Below, in pieces: positions 25,556-34,291 of a stretch of 41,796 nucleotides of DNA. The translations under genes and the position numbers were made by a program. Under the pieces are notes generated by a model that saw only the letters and a program-made list of their open reading frames with translations, ran no database searches and had not been told where the DNA came from. The stretch is from Rouxiella silvae (lineage in GTDB: Bacteria > Pseudomonadota > Gammaproteobacteria > Enterobacterales > Enterobacteriaceae). Location of the stretch: positions 1 to 41,796 of the forward strand of contig NZ_MRWD01000051.1 of NCBI RefSeq assembly GCF_002093625.1, in the 5' to 3' direction. Position 1 is the first letter of the stretch. Every line of letters begins with the position of its first letter.

Positions 25556-26347
25556 ATGGCTCTCGCAGATCTTGATAAGCAACCCGACTCCGTTTCATCG
25601 GTACTTAAAGTGTTCGGCATTTTACAAGCACTGGGTGATGAGCGTGAAATTGGCATTACTGAACTTTCACAGCGCGTTATGATGTCCAAAAGCACGGTCT
25701 ATCGCTTTCTTCAAACGATGAAATCACTCGGCTATGTCGACCAGGAAGGGGAGTCGGAAAAATATACGTTGACCCTGAAGCTGTTTGAATTGGGCGCGAA
25801 AGCTCTGCAGAATGTCGATCTTATTCGTAGCGCCGATATTCAAATGCGCGAAATATCACGTCTGACCCGTGAAACCATCCACCTTGGCGCGCTCGACGAA
25901 GATGGCATCGTTTATATTCATAAAATCGATTCGATGTATAACCTGCGTATGCATTCGCGCATAGGTCGCCGTAATCCGCTGCACAGTACCGCTATCGGCA
26001 AAGTCCTGCTGGCCTGGGGCGAGCAGAACGATGTAGACGCACTGCTTGCCGACATGCAGTTTACCCGCAGCACCGAGCATACGGTGATGGATGCGCCAAG
26101 CTTGGTTAAGGTACTCGATCAGGTGCGCAGCCAAGGTTATGGCGAAGATAACGAAGAACAGGAGCAGGGGCTGCGGTGTATCGCCGTGCCGGTATTTGAC
26201 CGCTTTGGCGTGGTGATTGCCGGTCTGAGCATCTCCTTCCCGACTATTCGCTTCTCGGAGGAGAGCAAAAATGATTACGTGGCCATGCTGCACACGGCGG
26301 CGCGAAACATCTCCGAACAGCTGGGGTATCATCAGTATCCGTTTTAA
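25556..26347 (+). CDS. kdgR: KdgR, IclR-family repressor of pectin/ketodeoxyuronate catabolism
   Basis: KdgR represses genes for pectin and hexuronate breakdown and is released by 2-keto-3-deoxygluconate. The 263-residue protein has an N-terminal winged helix-turn-helix (about 17-80: SVLKVFGILQAL, GITELSQRVMMSKSTVYRFLQTMKSLGYV). The IclR effector domain (about 95-260) includes ETIHLGALDEDGIVYIHKI, GRRNPLHSTAIGKVLLAW and EEQEQGLRCIAVPVF. It is very close to enterobacterial KdgR. A candidate operator before kduI, at about 30.5 kb in the same window, fits the expected regulon. It ends at a terminator shared with the convergent tcyP gene. Confidence 0.95.
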   Translation: MALADLDKQPDSVSSVLKVFGILQALGDEREIGITELSQRVMMSKSTVYRFLQTMKSLGYVDQEGESEKYTLTLKLFELGAKALQNVDLIRSADIQMREISRLTRETIHLGALDEDGIVYIHKIDSMYNLRMHSRIGRRNPLHSTAIGKVLLAWGEQNDVDALLADMQFTRSTEHTVMDAPSLVKVLDQVRSQGYGEDNEEQEQGLRCIAVPVFDRFGVVIAGLSISFPTIRFSEESKNDYVAMLHTAARNISEQLGYHQYPF

Positions 26348-26365
26348 ATTGCCCATCAAGCGCGG

Positions 26366-26417
26366 CTAGAATGCATAAAAAAGGCGAAGCACGGGGCTTC
26401 GCCTTTTTGCATTCTAG
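26366..26417. terminator. Bidirectional terminator between kdgR and tcyP, unusually long inverted repeat
   Basis: The core stem GGCGAAGC/GCTTCGCC with flanking A and T tracts is extended by matching ends CTAGAATGCA and TGCATTCTAG. Nearly the whole 52-base interval is one near-perfect inverted repeat. It can serve both convergent genes. Confidence 0.85.
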
Positions 26418-26426
26418 TGGAGGAAA

Positions 26427-27818
26427 TTAGCGATGCGCCAGCTCGGCGTGCTCATCTTCATCCATCACTTTTTTATCCGTGAGTTTAAGCAGCTGGCTGG
26501 TAATTGTTCCTGCGGTCATTGAACCACTGACGTTAAGCGCGGTGCGGCCCATATCAATCAACGGTTCGATTGAAATCAGCAGTGCGACCAACGTAACCGG
26601 CAGACCCATTGCAGGCAACACAATAAGCGCGGCGAAAGTTGCACCGCCGCCCACGCCCGCAACGCCCGCAGAACTCAGGGTTACGATACCCACCAGGGTA
26701 GCAATCCACATCGGTTCAAACGGATTGATGCCCACGGTCGGGGCAACCATCACTGCCAGCATGGTCGGATAAAGTCCCGCACAGCCGTTTTGGCCAATCG
26801 TTGCACCAAACGACGCAGCAAAGCTGGCGATAGATTCAGGAATACCTAAACGACGAGTCTGAGCTTCTACGCTAAGTGGAATGGTTGCTGCGCTTGAACG
26901 GCTGGTAAAGGCGAAAGAGAGCACTGGCCATACTTTGCGGAAAAACTTCGCCGGGTTTACGCCGGTGAAAGAGAGCAGCAGGGCGTGTACGGCGAACATA
27001 ATTGCCAGTCCGAGGTAAGAAGCTACTACGAAGCTGCCCAGCTTGATGATGTCATGGATGTTTGAACCGGCCACGACTTTGGTCATTAGCGCCAATACGC
27101 CGTACGGGGTCAGTTTCATTACCAACCGTACCAGTTTCATCACCCATGACTGCAAAATATCGATGAAGGCTAATACTTTAGGGCCTTTCTCTGCATCGTC
27201 TTTTACCAACTGCAGTGCGGCAACGCCCACGAAGGCGGCAAAGATAACCACGCTGATAATAGACGTTGGGCTTGCACCGGTCAGGTCAGCGAACGGGTTT
27301 TTAGGGATAAATGACAGCACCATCTGCGGCACGGTAAGGTCAGCCACTTTACCCACATAGTTGGTTTGTAAAGCTGCCAGACGTGCCGTTTCCTGCGTGC
27401 CCTGTACCAGACCTTCTGCGGTCAGCCCGAACAGCTTGGTAACGAATACGCCAACCAACGCAGCAATCAGCGTGGTGAACAGCAGAGTGCCGATGGTCAG
27501 GAAACTGATTTTACCCAATGACGAGGCGTTGTGCAGACGTGCTACCGCGCTCAAAATAGAGACAAAAACAAGCGGCATTACAATCATTTGCAACAGTTGC
27601 ACATAGCCGTTACCGACGATGTTAAACCAGGTAATCGAGGTTTTGAGTACCGCGCTGTCCGGGCCATAAATCAGCTGTAACGCGAGACCAAATACCACAC
27701 CGACTAACAGGCCAACCAAGACCTTTTTTGCCAGACTCCATTGTGTACGGCTAGATTTAGCCAACAGCAAAAGGAGGGCAACGAAAACCACCACGTTTAA
27801 TACGAGCGGAAGATTCAT
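26427..27818 (-). CDS. tcyP: TcyP, L-cystine symporter
   Basis: TcyP (YdjN) imports L-cystine across the inner membrane and belongs to the dicarboxylate/amino acid:cation symporter family. From the ATG at 27818 (GGAG seven bases upstream) the product is 463 residues, as in E. coli, with high similarity. It has [32 protein letters not shown] and the SSAATIPL serine-rich hairpin. [17 protein letters not shown] and [19 protein letters not shown], which build the substrate and ion sites, are also present. An in-frame TTG two codons earlier is less likely. In E. coli it is CysB-regulated; I cannot identify a CysB site here. Confidence 0.96.
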   Translation of the reverse strand: MNLPLVLNVVVFVALLLLLAKSSRTQWSLAKKVLVGLLVGVVFGLALQLIYGPDSAVLKTSITWFNIVGNGYVQLLQMIVMPLVFVSILSAVARLHNASSLGKISFLTIGTLLFTTLIAALVGVFVTKLFGLTAEGLVQGTQETARLAALQTNYVGKVADLTVPQMVLSFIPKNPFADLTGASPTSIISVVIFAAFVGVAALQLVKDDAEKGPKVLAFIDILQSWVMKLVRLVMKLTPYGVLALMTKVVAGSNIHDIIKLGSFVVASYLGLAIMFAVHALLLSFTGVNPAKFFRKVWPVLSFAFTSRSSAATIPLSVEAQTRRLGIPESIASFAASFGATIGQNGCAGLYPTMLAVMVAPTVGINPFEPMWIATLVGIVTLSSAGVAGVGGGATFAALIVLPAMGLPVTLVALLISIEPLIDMGRTALNVSGSMTAGTITSQLLKLTDKKVMDEDEHAELAHR

Positions 27819-28011
27819 ACCCAAGCTCCAGAGATAACTTTAATTAAATGTACTAGTGAATACTGCCTTTAGAAGGGTGCACCAGTGTATTTCGCTGATG
27901 CATAGGGTAGCAGATCAAAAGAGGGAGTTATTATAACCAAAAAGAATGGGCTATTACTTTTCGCTTGATTTAGTTGAAATTATGCGCAGTACGCCTATTT
28001 CATCGTCGCTA

Positions 28012-28569
28012 TCAGGTTAAATATTTCAAAATGAAGCTGAGCCCGTGCGGATTCAGTGCCCCGATAATGGGCGTCCAGTTTGGCCAAAACAGGGTAAGGC
28101 CCACCATTAACAGGCAGAAGGTGCGTTCAAGCTGATTGCCTTTTTGGCTGCTGATCAGCGGCAATCGAAAACGCCAGCGACATGGCCAAAGCAGCGGTAC
28201 CCCAGCAGGCGTGAGCATATCGGCAATAATGTGGCTTAAATAACCAATCACCATGGCGTGCAGCGCATCGATAGGGATCACCCAGTCGTGCGGCAGTTTC
28301 GTTTTGAGCAGGAAAATGCCCGCCGCAACCGCCAGCAAACTGTGGGTGAACCCGCGATGGCCAAACATGCGGGCAATCGGCTGCGATATCCATTTTAGCC
28401 GCTGACCGAGCAGTGATTTAGGATGATCGATATCCGGAAGCAGCGAGGTCAGCAAAGACGCAGGGATGATATGCCACCAGTCGCCGTGGGCGAGTTCGGG
28501 CGAAAGCTGCGCTTTTTTGGCAAACACTGCGCAAGCAATAGAAAAAATGAGATGACCTTCCGCAGTCAT
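28012..28569 (-). CDS. ydjM: YdjM, SOS-linked membrane protein of the DUF457/YbcI-YdjM family
   Basis: This 185-residue protein starts TAEGHLIFSIACAVF and has the family's metal-binding-like motifs: PDIDHPKSLLG, FGHRGFTHSLLA and GYLSHIIADMLTPAGVPLLWP. Four or so membrane segments are present. The family is annotated as inner-membrane, metal-dependent-hydrolase-like, but no activity is known. E. coli ydjM belongs to the LexA regulon, and a LexA box lies about 20 bases upstream here. Its place between tcyP and hxpB matches E. coli apart from the inserted kduD-kduI pair. Confidence 0.92.
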   Translation of the reverse strand: MTAEGHLIFSIACAVFAKKAQLSPELAHGDWWHIIPASLLTSLLPDIDHPKSLLGQRLKWISQPIARMFGHRGFTHSLLAVAAGIFLLKTKLPHDWVIPIDALHAMVIGYLSHIIADMLTPAGVPLLWPCRWRFRLPLISSQKGNQLERTFCLLMVGLTLFWPNWTPIIGALNPHGLSFILKYLT

Positions 28570-28587
28570 AATGCATCCGAACTGAAT

Positions 28588-28607
28588 AACTGTTATTTTA
28601 TCCAGTA
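28588..28607 (-). promoter_or_regulatory. LexA box upstream of ydjM
   Basis: On the minus strand, CTG GATAAAATAA CAG has the exact CTG-N10-CAG form, flanked by TA on both sides, 20 bases before the ydjM ATG. It fits the known SOS control of ydjM in E. coli. Confidence 0.7.
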
Positions 28608-28717
28608 TAGAGGAAAGCTGTTTTCTGCGGAAGGTGTTACCCTGTAACTATTTGTCAATTTGTTGAAAAATAGGTTTAAAATAGTGCATTTGTGACAGTG
28701 TCATGGCCATTTTGTCA

Positions 28718-29479
28718 CTATCTGGCTAACCAACCACCGTCTACTGCCAGCGTGTAGCCATTCACGTAGTCCGAAGCGCCCGACGCCAGAAACACTACGG
28801 GTCCCATAATATCGTGCTGTTCGCCCCACCTCCCCGCGGGAATACGGTCAAGTATTTCCTGGCTGCGGCCTTCATCGGCACGCAGCTGTTCGGTGTTATT
28901 GGTCACCATATAACCGGGGGCAATGGAGTTAACGTTAATATTGTGTTTTGCCCACTCATTGGCCAGCAGTCGGGTAATGCCCATCACGGCGCTTTTTGAG
29001 GCGGTATAAGAAGGCACACGGATGCCGCCTTGAAAAGAGAGCATTGAGGCGATGTTAATGATTTTTCCGCCGCGGCCCTGCTTGATAAACTGCCGCGCTA
29101 CGGCCTGCGCCATAAAGAACAGCGTTTTGCTGTTAACGTTCATTACATCGTCCCAGTCTTGTTCACTAAATTCTAACGCATCTTCCCGTCGAATGATCCC
29201 TGCGTTATTAACAAGAATATCAATGTGTTCAAACTCGCTGACGGCGCTCTCAAGCAGGCGTGGAATAGATTCAATGCTGGTCAGGTCAGCGCGTAAATCA
29301 AGAAATCGCCGACCCAACGCGTGTATTTTGTCGAGCGTTTCATGGGGTTCGGAGCGGTTAACGCCAATAATATCGCATCCAGCCTGCGCCAGACCGACGG
29401 CCATGGCCTGTCCCAACCCGGTGTTGCAGCCGGTGACCAGCGCTACTTTCCCATGTAAATCAAAACTGTTAAGCACCAT
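28718..29479 (-). CDS. kduD: KduD, 2-dehydro-3-deoxy-D-gluconate 5-dehydrogenase
   Basis: KduD is an NAD-dependent short-chain dehydrogenase that reduces 2,5-diketo-3-deoxygluconate to 2-keto-3-deoxygluconate in pectin and unsaturated-uronate breakdown. The 253-residue protein has the Rossmann TGCNTGLGQ motif near residue 16, NNAG at about 90, a Ser in NIASMLSFQ, the YTASK active site, and a family-typical GRWG...YVNGYTLAVDGGWLAR end. It is full length and collinear with E. coli KduD. It is the second gene after kduI, 109 bases downstream, with a hairpin between them. The product induces KdgR-controlled genes. Confidence 0.96.
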   Translation of the reverse strand: MVLNSFDLHGKVALVTGCNTGLGQAMAVGLAQAGCDIIGVNRSEPHETLDKIHALGRRFLDLRADLTSIESIPRLLESAVSEFEHIDILVNNAGIIRREDALEFSEQDWDDVMNVNSKTLFFMAQAVARQFIKQGRGGKIINIASMLSFQGGIRVPSYTASKSAVMGITRLLANEWAKHNINVNSIAPGYMVTNNTEQLRADEGRSQEILDRIPAGRWGEQHDIMGPVVFLASGASDYVNGYTLAVDGGWLAR

Positions 29480-29522
29480 GATTGACTCTCTTATTTACCG
29501 TTCAAACCGAATGTCCCTTCAA

Positions 29523-29559
29523 ACTGTGTAGCGCCGATGATGCAGCGGCGCTACACAGT
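29523..29559. repeat. Perfect inverted repeat between kduI and kduD
   Basis: Two 14-base arms (ACTGTGTAGCGCCG and CGGCGCTACACAGT) with a nine-base loop sit in the 109-base gap. No T run follows on the minus strand, so it is likelier an intercistronic mRNA-stabilising hairpin or a partial terminator than a full stop. Confidence 0.65.
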
Positions 29560-29588
29560 GAATGCAGATAAATCCAGTGGGGTAAAAA

Positions 29589-30425
29589 CTATCTCAGCTC
29601 GTTAATGGCCACGTGGTCCATATCATCAAATACCTGATTTTCGCCCACCATGCCCCAAATGAAGGTGTAACGCTTGGTGCCCACCCCCGAGTGAATCGAC
29701 CAGCTTGGCGAAATCACCGCCTGTTCGTTGTGCACCAACAAATGACGGGTTTCCTGCGGCTGCCCCATCATGTGAAAAACGGCGGTGTCTTCGTCCATGT
29801 CAAAGTAGAAATAGACCTCCATGCGGCGCTCGTGTGTGTGGCACGGCATGGTGTTCCACAGGCTGCCGGGCTCAAGTTTGGTGAGGCCCATGGTGAGTTG
29901 ACAGGTCTCAAGCACGTCAGGGACGATAAATTTATTGATGGTGCGCCGGTTGCCGGTTGCCGCATCGCCCAACGTGCTGGGTGAGGCTTCGGCCAGCGTA
30001 ATCTTTTTATCCGGGAAGCGACTGTGCGCCGGCGCGCTGTTGTAATAAAACTTGGCGGGGCGATGGGCGTCTACGCTGCTGAACTCAACCTGTTTCGCCC
30101 CTTTGCCGACGTAAAGCGCTTCTTCATTGCCGATTTCGTAAGTTTTACCATCAACCACAACCAGGCCCGGCCCGCCAATGTTAATGACGCCCAGTTCACG
30201 TCGCTCAAGAAAATAGCTGACACCTAACTGTTTACCCACTTCATCGCCCACGGACACTGCGCGATTAACCGGCATGATACCGCCAACAATGATGCGATCG
30301 ATGTGGCTGTAGGTGAGGGTATAAGTATCTTTCTCAAAGATTTTCTCAATCAGGAATTCACGGCGAAGTCCTGCAGTGTCGAGTTGTTTGGCGTGATCGC
30401 TATGAATACTTTGACGGACTTGCAT
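29589..30425 (-). CDS. kduI: KduI, 5-dehydro-4-deoxy-D-glucuronate isomerase
   Basis: KduI is a zinc cupin isomerase that turns 5-keto-4-deoxyuronate into 2,5-diketo-3-deoxygluconate, the step before KduD. The 278-residue protein is full length: [16 protein letters not shown] at the start, [14 protein letters not shown], and the metal-binding stretch [16 protein letters not shown] supplying two His and a Glu. [22 protein letters not shown] near the end supplies the last His. It is first in the kduI-kduD unit. A KdgR-like operator lies about 120 bases upstream. Confidence 0.96.
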   Translation of the reverse strand: MQVRQSIHSDHAKQLDTAGLRREFLIEKIFEKDTYTLTYSHIDRIIVGGIMPVNRAVSVGDEVGKQLGVSYFLERRELGVINIGGPGLVVVDGKTYEIGNEEALYVGKGAKQVEFSSVDAHRPAKFYYNSAPAHSRFPDKKITLAEASPSTLGDAATGNRRTINKFIVPDVLETCQLTMGLTKLEPGSLWNTMPCHTHERRMEVYFYFDMDEDTAVFHMMGQPQETRHLLVHNEQAVISPSWSIHSGVGTKRYTFIWGMVGENQVFDDMDHVAINELR

Positions 30426-30532
30426 GTCATTGCCTCTTCTTCGTGTACGAAATGAAAAGGGGACTCAGAAGGAAAGTTCCAATACCCCGCTAATCCTCAA
30501 TAAAAGAAGCATAGGACCATTGACATACGAAT

Positions 30533-30563
30533 TCAATAAAAATGAAATGATGTTTTATTTTTT
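30533..30563 (-). promoter_or_regulatory. KdgR operator candidate upstream of kduI
   Basis: The core ATGAAATGATGTTTTAT at 30542-30558 matches the KdgR consensus core ATGAAACATTGTTTCAT at 13 of 17 positions and keeps both half-sites, inside A- and T-rich flanks typical of the site. It fits established KdgR control of kduI. Confidence 0.65.
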
Positions 30564-30593
30564 GAGTGTGACGTCATGCTTTGTGAAATCGAC

Positions 30594-30628
30594 GCAAAAA
30601 AAAGACGGACTTTACAGCCCGTCTTTAT
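30594..30628 (-). terminator. Rho-independent terminator of hxpB
   Basis: AAAGACGG (30601-30608) and CCGTCTTT (30619-30626) pair across 10 bases. On the minus strand the stem runs into eight T. It lies 25 bases past the hxpB stop and upstream of the kduI promoter region. Confidence 0.85.
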
Positions 30629-30651
30629 CGTCTGTTTGGAGGATGCGTGGG

Positions 30652-31317
30652 TTAACCCAGATGTTCGGCGGTCAGGTCAGTTAGCGATGCAAGTTTGACA
30701 TCGGCCAAGGTCCAGCGCGGATCATCACTCAACGTGTGGTCTGGCACCACGATTGAGCGCATGCGGGCGGCCTTGGTGGCAATCATGCCGTTAAAGGAGT
30801 CCTCCAGCGTGACGCAGTCCAGTGGGTCGACACCTAGGCTTTCAGCGGCAAGCAAATAGACTTCGGGATGTGGCTTGCTGTAGGCGAGGTTTTCGGCCGA
30901 GGTGCGGGTCTGGAAATAGGCCTGTAAATTAAACATCTCTAACACTTTATCAAGCATGTGCAGAGGTGAAGCGGAAGCCAGGCCGATTTTTAATCCCCGC
31001 GCCTGACAAAGCGCTAATGCCTGCACCACGCCGGGCAGCAGCGGCTTTTTTTCTTCAACCAGTTCAAGAGTGCGGGCAATAATCCGCGCAGTGACTTCTG
31101 CTTCACTGGGGCCTTTCCAAGGCAAAGCCTGCGCCCAGATACGCACCGTCTGGTCGATACGCAGCCCCAGCGTGTGCGGGATAAGATGCTTTTTAGTGAT
31201 ATCGACCCCAATGCTTGAAAAAATTTCCAGCTCAGACTGCATCCACAACGGCTCGGAATCAATTAATAGGCCATCCATGTCAAAAATTGCGGCTTGAACG
31301 GGTTTTACATGACTCAT
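30652..31317 (-). CDS. hxpB: HxpB (YniC), hexitol phosphatase B, HAD family
   Basis: This HAD-superfamily phosphatase acts on sugar phosphates; E. coli HxpB dephosphorylates 2-deoxyglucose-6-phosphate and hexitol phosphates. From the ATG at 31317 (GGGAG eight bases upstream) it is 221 residues. It has motif I IFDMDGLLIDSEPLW, motif II GLASASPLHML, the motif III Lys in YSKPHPEVYL, and motif IV VTLEDSFNGMIATKAA, all intact. A GTG three codons earlier is the less likely start. The neighbours yniB (divergent) and yniA match E. coli order. Confidence 0.94.
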   Translation of the reverse strand: MSHVKPVQAAIFDMDGLLIDSEPLWMQSELEIFSSIGVDITKKHLIPHTLGLRIDQTVRIWAQALPWKGPSEAEVTARIIARTLELVEEKKPLLPGVVQALALCQARGLKIGLASASPLHMLDKVLEMFNLQAYFQTRTSAENLAYSKPHPEVYLLAAESLGVDPLDCVTLEDSFNGMIATKAARMRSIVVPDHTLSDDPRWTLADVKLASLTDLTAEHLG

Positions 31318-31496
31318 TTTTACCACTCCCGATTACACTGAATTATCTAGATTGAAAAAGAGCATAACACAGTCGTTTAAGGCACTCAGTGCAGAAATAA
31401 TGAGCCATTAAAAGATGTTAACTAAAATTTTAGGCGTGTTTCGTTAACTACGGGTAAACTGACGTTTCTAATGAGACGTCCTAACGAGGGGAATTC

Positions 31497-32045
31497 ATGA
31501 CGTATCAACAGGCAGGGCGCGTCGCCGTCTTAAAAAGGATCCTGGGGTGGGTGATTTTTATACCTGCGTTGCTTTCAACGGTGATCTCACTGCTTAATTT
31601 CTTTTATGAGCAAACCAAAGCCGAGAAAGGGATTAATGCGGTAATGATTGATTTTGTTCATGTTATGGTTGACATGGCAAAGTTTAATACCCCATTCTTG
31701 AACGTTTTTTGGTACAACGCGCCGTTACCCGTTTTAGGGCAGGGCATCACCAGTGCCAATATCATGTTCATTGTGATTTACTGGCTTATATTCGTGGGAC
31801 TCGCCCTGCAGGCAAGCGGAGCACGCATGTCACGACAGGTGCGACATATCCGTGAAGGCGTTCAGGATCAGCTCATTCTGGAACAAACCAAAGGTACAGA
31901 CGCAAGAACGCAGCAGCAGTTGGAGGAACGGATCTTAATTCCTCGCCACACTATTTTCCTGCAGATTTTCCCGCTGTATATTCTGCCGCTTATTATCGCC
32001 ATCGTGGCTTACTTCGCATTGAAATTATTAGGCTTGCTGGGCTAA
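31497..32045 (+). CDS. yniB: YniB, inner-membrane protein
   Basis: This 182-residue membrane protein is strongly similar to E. coli YniB (TYQQAGRVAVLKRILGWVIF, GINAVMIDFVHVMVDM, NTPFLNVFWYN, GARMSRQVRHIREGVQDQLILE). About three to four hydrophobic segments (14-34, 92-108, 155-180) flank a charged middle. The function is unknown. GAGGGGAATTC lies just before the ATG. It is divergent from hxpB and ends at its own terminator. Confidence 0.92.
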   Translation: MTYQQAGRVAVLKRILGWVIFIPALLSTVISLLNFFYEQTKAEKGINAVMIDFVHVMVDMAKFNTPFLNVFWYNAPLPVLGQGITSANIMFIVIYWLIFVGLALQASGARMSRQVRHIREGVQDQLILEQTKGTDARTQQQLEERILIPRHTIFLQIFPLYILPLIIAIVAYFALKLLGLLG

Positions 32046-32070
32046 TAAAAAACATAAAAATCAAAATCAT

Positions 32071-32102
32071 AACCCGGTCATATTTCTTTGGCCGGGTTTA
32101 TT
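32071..32102 (+). terminator. Terminator of yniB
   Basis: AACCCGG (32071-32077) and CCGGGTT (32092-32098) form a seven-pair stem followed by a short T-rich tail. On the opposite strand it could also serve yniA, whose stop is 27 bases away. Confidence 0.65.
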
Positions 32103-32128
32103 GAGATTCTTCCTAATACTTTGCTGTG

Positions 32129-32992
32129 TCATTTCTCACGTAATAATCTTTCTACCGCCCGTTCTGCGACCACCATATGCTGACCGCCAAAGAGATTGCT
32201 GCGATTTAATAAATAATAAAGTTGATAGACCGACTGTCGCTCAATATAACCGTGAGGTAACGGGGTAATACTTTGATATCCGTCAATGAGTTGCGAGGGA
32301 ATATTAGGATAAAGCGGCAGCATGGACAAATCGCATTCGCGGTCTCCCCAGTAGCAGGCGGGATCGAAAATTATGGGTCCTTCACTGGACAGTGCGCAGT
32401 TATGCGGCCAAAGATCGCCGTGCAGTAGGGAGGGTTGAGGCTGATGATTTTGCAGCCTGGCGCGAACACGTTCAATGATTAGCTCAGTGTCGCCAAAGTG
32501 CATGCCTTTTTCGGCAGCCAATTGTAACTGCCACCCGATGCGCTGCTGAGAGAAAAAGGTCGCCCAGCGTCGCTGCCAGGCATTGGGTTGTGGGACAGTA
32601 GCAAGTTCATTGTCAAAATCGAAGCCAAACTCAAGCTGCTCACTCCACTGATGTAGACTGGCCAGCTGCTGACCCAAAACAAAAGCACTCTCAGCATCAA
32701 GCAGGGTTAGGGGAAGATATTCGAGCAGTAAAAAGCTGTAATCTCTGTCGCTGCCGACACCATAAACCTCTGGCACCCGCACCGTACCGCTCTTGGCGAG
32801 CAGGGCAAGCTGGTCAGCCTCTGCGGCAAAGAGTGGGAGCATCTCTCGGGTATTACACTTCACAAAAACGTCTTTATCGCCATAGCTGACGCGCCATGCG
32901 GGATGAATCTCCCCGCCCGGCAGCTCTACGCGTTCACGAATTTCTGCACTGCCCAGATGTTCACTCAACAGACGATTAACGGCTTGCCACAT
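32129..32992 (-). CDS. yniA: YniA, fructosamine-kinase-family protein
   Basis: The fructosamine/ketosamine-3-kinase family phosphorylates sugar-amine adducts on proteins and starts deglycation. The 287-residue product has the kinase-like fold. It shows VFVKCNTRE (the ATP-binding Lys strand), FLLLEYLPL hinge, LLHGDLWPHNC catalytic loop with Asp, and IIFDPACYWGDRECDLSM for the metal-binding Asp. These are the residues expected of an active enzyme. AAGGGGTGA stands just before the ATG. Substrate preference in enterobacteria is poorly known. Confidence 0.93.
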   Translation of the reverse strand: MWQAVNRLLSEHLGSAEIRERVELPGGEIHPAWRVSYGDKDVFVKCNTREMLPLFAAEADQLALLAKSGTVRVPEVYGVGSDRDYSFLLLEYLPLTLLDAESAFVLGQQLASLHQWSEQLEFGFDFDNELATVPQPNAWQRRWATFFSQQRIGWQLQLAAEKGMHFGDTELIIERVRARLQNHQPQPSLLHGDLWPHNCALSSEGPIIFDPACYWGDRECDLSMLPLYPNIPSQLIDGYQSITPLPHGYIERQSVYQLYYLLNRSNLFGGQHMVVAERAVERLLREK

Positions 32993-33314
32993 GGTATCAC
33001 CCCTTCTGACTGGCCTGATAATTCATTAAGTTAGCTTTTTTACCGCATGAAAACCCCGATCGAGTGCACAGGCTCTGTGCCTGACGGTGAATTTTTAACT
33101 CGGCGAGACCTGACGGCTCATTAATTACAAATGAAGAAATAACATTAAAAAATGCTATACAACCAAAAACTGACATTAATACAGGAATTATCCGATCGAC
33201 TAATTCCCCAGATCCTTGTTTCATCTACCATTATTAATAATAGACGAAAAATATATTCTAGTGATTAAAAAATGTGTATATGCTTGCTTTCGTCCTAGTC
33301 GCGAGAGATATCAA
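32993..33314. other. 322-base region between yniA and emtA, with a doubtful 75-codon ORF
   Basis: The divergent gap is AT-rich near emtA. A minus-strand frame at 32997-33224 encodes 75 residues with one hydrophobic stretch (RIIPVLMSVFGCIAFF) and ends at the yniA ribosome site. I do not recognise it and its own ribosome site is poor, so it is noted here rather than called a gene. Confidence 0.35.
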
Positions 33315-33950
33315 GTGAAATTAAAATTTGTTTATTTGACGACTGCGCTATTACTGGCGGGGTGCGCAAAAGAACCCCCCATGCAAACAAGTAAATTGCT
33401 ACCGAATAAACCCTTTGTCGAGGACTCTTCCTCGTTGATGCATCAGGGGCCTTACGGAAGCGTTATTAAACAGGCCGCCAGCACCTATGGTGTTGATGAG
33501 ACACTTGTAAAAGCTATTATTCAGGTCGAGTCAGGATTTAATCCTGGTGCAGTGAGCAAGTCGAACGCCGTGGGATTAATGCAGTTGAAAGCTTCCACCG
33601 CCGGGCGAGATGCCTACCGACTTAAAGGGCGCTATGGACAACCCAGCACCCACGAACTAAAAGATCCGCGAGTAAATATTGATTTGGGTACCGCTTACCT
33701 AAGCATGTTGCAGCAGCAGTTGGCCGGGATAAATAATCCTCAAACCCTGCGCTATGCCACTACGGTTGCTTATGTAAACGGAGCTGGAGCACTGTTGAGA
33801 ACCTTCTCGAAAGACCGGGTTTATGCCGTGGCGAAAATCAATCAACTGACGCCAGAACAGTTCTACAAGCATATTCAACAGAATCATCCGGCCCCTCAGG
33901 CGCCACGCTATCTATGGAAAGTGAACACTGCCTATCTGGCAATGCGCTAG
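33315..33950 (+). CDS. emtA: EmtA (MltE), membrane-bound endo-acting lytic transglycosylase
   Basis: EmtA cleaves peptidoglycan glycan strands internally, forming 1,6-anhydro ends, at the outer membrane. From the GTG at 33315 (GAGAG upstream) it is 211 residues. The lipoprotein signal KLKFVYLTTALLLAGC has Cys17 lipidated. The SLT domain has the catalytic Glu72 in IQVESGFNPG and then VSKSNAVGLMQLKASTAGRD. VNGAGALLRTFSKDR and NHPAPQAPRYLWKV follow, all matching E. coli EmtA. The frame extends 33 codons upstream to 33216, but that extension would bury the lipoprotein signal and is rejected. It is placed before thrS, with its own terminator between. Confidence 0.92.
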   Translation: MKLKFVYLTTALLLAGCAKEPPMQTSKLLPNKPFVEDSSSLMHQGPYGSVIKQAASTYGVDETLVKAIIQVESGFNPGAVSKSNAVGLMQLKASTAGRDAYRLKGRYGQPSTHELKDPRVNIDLGTAYLSMLQQQLAGINNPQTLRYATTVAYVNGAGALLRTFSKDRVYAVAKINQLTPEQFYKHIQQNHPAPQAPRYLWKVNTAYLAMR

Positions 33951-33979
33951 GCATAACTCACCGTCTTGGCAATACAATT

Positions 33980-34017
33980 TCTCCCCTTAACGGCACGGCT
34001 TGAAAGGGGAGATTTTT
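33980..34017 (+). terminator. Terminator of emtA
   Basis: TCTCCCCTT (33980-33988) pairs with AAGGGGAGA (34004-34012) across 15 bases and is followed by five T. Confidence 0.85.
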
Positions 34018-34270
34018 AATATTCCTCCGCTCATCGATACGTTTTCCGCACGTTATGCAACTTACAACCCGAAATTACACGAAAAAAATCAAGATTTAGC
34101 GCCTCGGGCTGCTGGAAAAGTGCGCTTTACGGGTGTTACACTCTAGCCAGTTTTTTGCGTCACATCCTCGGCTCTGCCGTATTTTGGGCTTAGGCGTGTA
34201 TATATTTGGCAAGGTAAAGCTAAATAGCGCAATTAACCAAATGAATTCAAATACATATATTTTTCTATAT

Positions 34271-34291
34271 GTGCTCTGTCGTGTGGGGCAC
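34271..34291 (+). promoter_or_regulatory. Candidate ThrRS-binding operator hairpin (tRNA-Thr anticodon mimic) before thrS
   Basis: GTGCTC and GGGCAC pair (one T-G wobble) around the nine-base loop TGTCGTGTG, which has CGT, the DNA form of the tRNA-Thr CGU anticodon, at its centre. GAGGAAAGA, the thrS ribosome site, follows 12 bases later. In E. coli ThrRS represses its own translation by binding such an anticodon-like hairpin next to the ribosome site. Confidence 0.5.

Noticed and set aside
33216-33314. Longer start for emtA
   Set aside because: It would place 33 residues before the lipoprotein signal; the GTG at 33315 gives a proper signal and the family length.
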